From Nostoc sp. TCL26-01 (GTDB lineage Bacteria; Cyanobacteriota; Cyanobacteriia; Cyanobacteriales; Nostocaceae): a stretch of DNA of 64,000 nucleotides. Position 1 is the stretch's first letter. Every line of letters starts with the position of its first letter. The notes beneath the pieces are model-generated. The model ran no database searches. It was not told where the DNA came from and worked only from the letters and a program-made list of their open reading frames with translations. Shown one piece after another: positions 60,354-64,000 of the stretch. The translations under genes were made by a program, and so were the position numbers. The stretch is from the NCBI RefSeq assembly GCF_013393945.1, contig NZ_CP040298.1, positions 124,001 through 188,000 on the forward strand. Direction: 5' to 3'.

Positions 60354-63300
60354 ATGCTGACATCTGCTAACGTTTCCTCCGAGATGGCGGTGAAGTACTT
60401 CGTCAAGAATTACTACCACCAAGGGAAGTCCCTTTGGAGTGGTCAAGGTGCGAAGAAGTTAGGATTATCTGGTGCAGTTGATGACGAAGATGCTTTTAAA
60501 AATGTCATCGAAGGAATGTCGCCCGATGGGAGTCAGACCTTAAGCTCCAGAGTAGTCAAGAAGGTCGAAGGAAAAAAAAACCAAAAAGGTATTGAACGTA
60601 GAGCCGCCTTAGACTGCACATTTTCCGCCCCCAAAAGTGTGAGCTTGATGGCTTTAGTGGGTGGGGATACTCGTTTAATCGACGCTCACCATCAAGCATT
60701 GAAACAAACCCTGGAGCTAATAGAGCAGAGGTACGCTTACACTAGAGTGACTTCTGACAATGGCAGACAGAGGGTGAAGACTGGCGACTTGGTCGTAGCC
60801 CAGTTTGACCACATCGAAAGTCGTGACTTAGACCCACATCTGCATACCCATTGTTTGCTCATGAATATGACCCAAACACCTGATGGTAGATGGTTGAGTT
60901 TGGGGAACAACGAGATATTCGCCAATAAAAAATTCTTGGGCATGGCATACCAAAGCTATCTGGCGCGAGAGGTGCAGAAGCTGGGGTATGAGATAGAACC
61001 TCGCTTACATGGGCAATTTGAAATCAAGGGGTTTAAGGAACAGGATTTAGAAACTTTTTCTAAACGACGACAGCAAATTATTGCCAAAGCCGGGGTTAAT
61101 TCTAGTTGGGCAGAACGTGAGAAAATTTGGGACACAACCAGACAACGCAAGCAGAATCTACCAGAATCAGAGTTACGAGAGTTTTGGCAACAAGAAGCGG
61201 CAGCTTTGGGGATTACTTTTGTTAAGCCGGGAGAAGCAAGACAAGATATACCAGTCAATGACTTGAGTTTGGCACAAGCTTTGGATTTGGCGATCGCTCA
61301 TTCTAGTGAGAAGAATGTTGCGTTTAAGCAGGAAGACTTAGAAAAATTTATCCTCGAAGAAAGACTCTACACTGATGTCACGACAATTGAACCTCTGATT
61401 AGAGAACATCAAGAGTTAATCACTTTACCAGGATTGACTCACCAATTTACAACGATGAAAGCAGTGCAGAGGGAACTGGCGACGATTGACTTGATGCAGC
61501 AAGGTCAAGGGAAATTCTCCCCTATTTCACACCCAGAAATAGTTGAAAGCCTTTTGGAGAAAACCTCACTCAATCAGGGGCAAAGGCAAGCCGTAGAAAT
61601 AGCTGCACTCGCAAAAGACCAGTTTATTGCATGGCAGGGGGTAGCTGGTGCTGGTAAGACTTTTGCACTCAAGGAATTGAAAGCACTCGCCACTGATGCT
61701 GGCTACGCTATTAAAGGATTCGCCCCCAGTTCAGCCGCAGCTTCGGTTTTGAGTCAAGAATTAGAGATTGAGACTCAGACAGTGGCACGATTATTGGTGT
61801 CTGAGCCGCTACCAGAAGCAAAACCTAATCAAATCTGGATTGTGGATGAAGCGGGTTTACTTAGTGCCAAAGATGCCCACGCTCTCTTGCAACGGGCAAC
61901 CCTTGAGCAAGCCAGAGTATTATTTGTGGGAGATACAAAACAGTTGTCAGCTGTAGAAGCAGGCAACCCGTTCAAATCACTACAACAGGCAGGAATTAAA
62001 ACCGCACACCTGAATGAATCCTTACGCCAAAAAGACCCCCAACTGAAATTAGCCGTCGATTTAATTGCTGATGGCAGGGTACAAGCGGGTTTTGAACATT
62101 TGTTAGCCAATGGATCTATTCTTAGAGTTGATGCCTCAGACAAAATCGAAGCGATCGCCAATGATTATATATCAGGCACACCAGAGCAACGCATCAAAAC
62201 CCTTGTCTTAGCTGGAACGAATACTGAAAGACTTGCCCTTACCCAAGCCATTCGCTCAAAACTTAAAGATGAAAGGACTTTGGGAGAAACTGCACCCATC
62301 ACCCAATTGCAAACTAAAAATCTGTCAAAAGTACAGATGCAGTTTGCTCATAATTTTGAACTTGGTGATGTGGTCATGCCGACACGGGACTACAAGCGTC
62401 GGGGATTGTCCAAGGGCAAATTATATGAAGTGGTAAGTCAAAATACTGACAAGTTAACCCTCAAAAGTGATGATGGTCAGGTTTTAGAAGTAGACACGGC
62501 CTTTGAGAAGGCGGTTTACCAAAGAAATGTGATTGAGATTGCTGTGGGCGATCGCTTGCAATGGAAGAAGAATGATAGACAATTGGGACGACGCAACGGA
62601 CAAGAATTTACTGTTATTGCGATCAGCTACGCTGGGCGTTCCGCCATCGCTCTGGGTACAGCCGAGATTAAATACAGTGATGGTCACACTGAGTCCATCA
62701 GCTTACTCCAAGCCCAGAACCTAGACTATGCCTTGGTGAGTACAACATATAGTAGCCAAGGTAAAACTGCTGACCGTGTGCTAATTTCGGCAGATTTCAC
62801 TATTGGGCAAGAGAGTTTTTATGTTGCGGCCAGTCGTGCCAAACATGAACTGAAGATTTACACCGAAGATCCAACGCGATTATTGGAGTTGGCACAAGAG
62901 TCAAAAGCCAAAGAAAATGCTCTGGAATTGCTACGAACACAGGTTAAGGAGTCTCAGCAACAGCAGCTAGTAAGTGTTAACAATGAAGTTTCTACAGTAG
63001 CACCTAAAACAGTAGTCTCTTCACCAGTTGTACGGTCAGTAGTTGAAAAAGAGGCTCTTGTGCAGGCAGGAGGGGGTAGTGGGGATATCAAGGTTTTTGA
63101 GAAACCCATACTCAAACCAAAAACAGATGTACCTACTGTTGCGTTTTGGACTCCATATTCTGTGCCATGTCCTGAGCATATAGACCCAGAACACTGGCAA
63201 GAACTAGTAGAAAAAAGCGCGATTCACCCAGATATTGCTACACTCAACTTTAAAAGCCTACATCTTGACCCCATTGAACAAGAACATGAGGCTTGGGAAC

Positions 63301-64000
63301 ATCTAATATATAGTGACAATATCTCCCGCCGTAATGATGGACGGCTCAGAGATGGCGATTTAAGGAGATATTCTCACATTGAAGCTGGTGGTTGGTGGTG
63401 TCATGCTGGGGTTGACCCTCGCTCATTTCCTTGTCTGCAACCTCAACAACAACCAACTACCAAAATCTGGGGATGCTACAAGCCTAATGCTCCTAGAAAT
63501 CAAATTGATGACCCCGGAAAATTCATCAAATATGAGCATCCACCTAAAGTTGATTTAAGTATCTTTTTACTAGATATCCCTGATGATTTAGCAGACCGGA
63601 TCTATAAGAAGCATGGTGTCAAACCATCCCATAACGATGGCCAATCTGGGTTTTGGTATTGTGTTTGGAAATATAATCTACCTATTACGATCACGGAAGG
63701 AGCGAAGAAAGCGGCTAGTCTGTTAAGTCAGGGACACGCCTCGATCGGATTGCCAGGAATTTATGCAGGGTATCGCAGCAAGGATGAACATGGTGAACAA
63801 ATCGAGCCTGTATTACATGAAGAATTAGCCATTTTCGCCACACCTAACAGGCATATTCAGTTTTGTTTTGACTACGAAACCAAACCCAAAACATTAAACA
63901 ATGTTCAAATTGCTGTATCACGGACTGGACGACTTTTAGAACACCAAGGTGCGAAAGTCAAAATCGTGACACTGCCAGGGCCACATAAAGGAGTGGATGA
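60354..64000 (+). CDS. MobF (TrwC/TraI-like) relaxase-helicase fused to a DUF3854 primase-like domain (3' partial)
   Basis: The ATG follows GGGAGGGTTCGCC. Tyrosines at 15, 20 and 21 (KYFVKNYYHQG) are candidate nicking residues, and the HUH triad is in DPHLHTHCLLMN (His162, 164, 166). The helicase part has P-loop GVAGAGKT (429-436), Walker B IVDEAGLL (Asp498-Glu499), VSTTYSSQGKTADRV and YVAASRAKHEL. From about residue 979 it contains a DUF3854 domain (SDNISRRNDGRLRDGD, EAGGWWCHAGVDP, TITEGAKKAASLLSQGHASI) also found in the replication protein at 29418. The frame is open at the window end, so further domains are possible. MobF enzymes nick oriT and unwind the strand during conjugation; an attached primase-like domain may prime the transferred strand. 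Confidence 0.9.
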   Translation, partial: MLTSANVSSEMAVKYFVKNYYHQGKSLWSGQGAKKLGLSGAVDDEDAFKNVIEGMSPDGSQTLSSRVVKKVEGKKNQKGIERRAALDCTFSAPKSVSLMALVGGDTRLIDAHHQALKQTLELIEQRYAYTRVTSDNGRQRVKTGDLVVAQFDHIESRDLDPHLHTHCLLMNMTQTPDGRWLSLGNNEIFANKKFLGMAYQSYLAREVQKLGYEIEPRLHGQFEIKGFKEQDLETFSKRRQQIIAKAGVNSSWAEREKIWDTTRQRKQNLPESELREFWQQEAAALGITFVKPGEARQDIPVNDLSLAQALDLAIAHSSEKNVAFKQEDLEKFILEERLYTDVTTIEPLIREHQELITLPGLTHQFTTMKAVQRELATIDLMQQGQGKFSPISHPEIVESLLEKTSLNQGQRQAVEIAALAKDQFIAWQGVAGAGKTFALKELKALATDAGYAIKGFAPSSAAASVLSQELEIETQTVARLLVSEPLPEAKPNQIWIVDEAGLLSAKDAHALLQRATLEQARVLFVGDTKQLSAVEAGNPFKSLQQAGIKTAHLNESLRQKDPQLKLAVDLIADGRVQAGFEHLLANGSILRVDASDKIEAIANDYISGTPEQRIKTLVLAGTNTERLALTQAIRSKLKDERTLGETAPITQLQTKNLSKVQMQFAHNFELGDVVMPTRDYKRRGLSKGKLYEVVSQNTDKLTLKSDDGQVLEVDTAFEKAVYQRNVIEIAVGDRLQWKKNDRQLGRRNGQEFTVIAISYAGRSAIALGTAEIKYSDGHTESISLLQAQNLDYALVSTTYSSQGKTADRVLISADFTIGQESFYVAASRAKHELKIYTEDPTRLLELAQESKAKENALELLRTQVKESQQQQLVSVNNEVSTVAPKTVVSSPVVRSVVEKEALVQAGGGSGDIKVFEKPILKPKTDVPTVAFWTPYSVPCPEHIDPEHWQELVEKSAIHPDIATLNFKSLHLDPIEQEHEAWEHLIYSDNISRRNDGRLRDGDLRRYSHIEAGGWWCHAGVDPRSFPCLQPQQQPTTKIWGCYKPNAPRNQIDDPGKFIKYEHPPKVDLSIFLLDIPDDLADRIYKKHGVKPSHNDGQSGFWYCVWKYNLPITITEGAKKAASLLSQGHASIGLPGIYAGYRSKDEHGEQIEPVLHEELAIFATPNRHIQFCFDYETKPKTLNNVQIAVSRTGRLLEHQGAKVKIVTLPGPHKGVD

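Noticed and set aside
60149..60370. Small frame before the relaxase start
   Set aside because: Only TTG starts, no clear domain and overlap with the relaxase ribosome site; not supported as a gene.

Overview
The window looks like part of a large plasmid, or a plasmid-derived integrated element, from a filamentous heterocyst-forming cyanobacterium (Nostoc/Anabaena type). The reasons are frequent HIP1 octamers (GCGATCGC and near forms), cyanobacterial short repeats (AATTCAAAATTC-type runs, GCGTAGCC-type palindromes), a DUF1392 protein, PEP-CTERM proteins, many AAA-like/NACHT signalling ATPases, a CyRepA1-type replication protein, an actin-like partition ATPase and a MobF relaxase. No rRNA, convincing tRNA, CRISPR array or housekeeping operon was seen.

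Layout. 1-10.9 kb is a STAND-type signalling/defence-like locus. A NACHT-membrane protein (5' end outside the window) is followed by two tandem, diverged copies of the same two-ATPase cassette: AAA with an N-terminal Gly/Asn motif plus AAA-kinase-like, then CHAT-TIR-AAA plus AAA-beta-sandwich-membrane. A relic of the NACHT 3' end sits between the copies. 11-19.4 kb is a scarred region: an ISAs1-family element with a split transposase, two damaged copies of one small gene, a putative macro-like protein, an SH3b membrane protein, and a dGTPase gene cut by an IS5-family element that left a TTA target duplication. 19.5-29.3 kb holds plasmid accessory genes: two long cytoplasmic proteins, an XRE regulator with a strong divergent promoter, a run of small genes (one broken by an ISKra4-family element with a 9-bp target duplication), DUF1392 and KilA-N. 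29.4-33.8 kb holds the predicted replication initiator and a diverged relic of its 3' end flanking an HNH gene pair. 33.8-43.9 kb contains PEP-CTERM proteins, HNH and GIY-YIG-like nucleases, a second, frameshifted ISKra4 copy in inverted orientation between two 5'-truncated gene ends, a HEAT-repeat protein and many small genes. 44-64 kb is the large-protein backbone: a DNA methyltransferase/Strawberry-notch helicase fusion, an SprT-like protease, a MOSC-alkyltransferase-like fusion, a 1590-residue protein with an RNA-polymerase-type DFDGD motif, a membrane-anchored Mrr-like nuclease, a ParM/StbA partition operon, and a MobF relaxase-helicase whose C-terminus carries the same DUF3854 primase-like domain as the replication protein (it runs off the window).

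How it fits together: CyRepA1 should replicate the element, ParM with the small downstream proteins should segregate it, and the relaxase should start its transfer. The methyltransferase-helicase resembles phage P1 DarB in architecture and may help against restriction. The STAND cassettes, dGTPase (now broken) and nucleases are defence-type cargo. The most unusual item is the single-polypeptide polymerase-like protein at 50793-55565, which shows two signature motifs of the double-psi beta-barrel RNA polymerase superfamily (cellular RNAP, QDE-1-type RdRP, phage YonO). All functions are read from sequence motifs and family knowledge; no database search was run.
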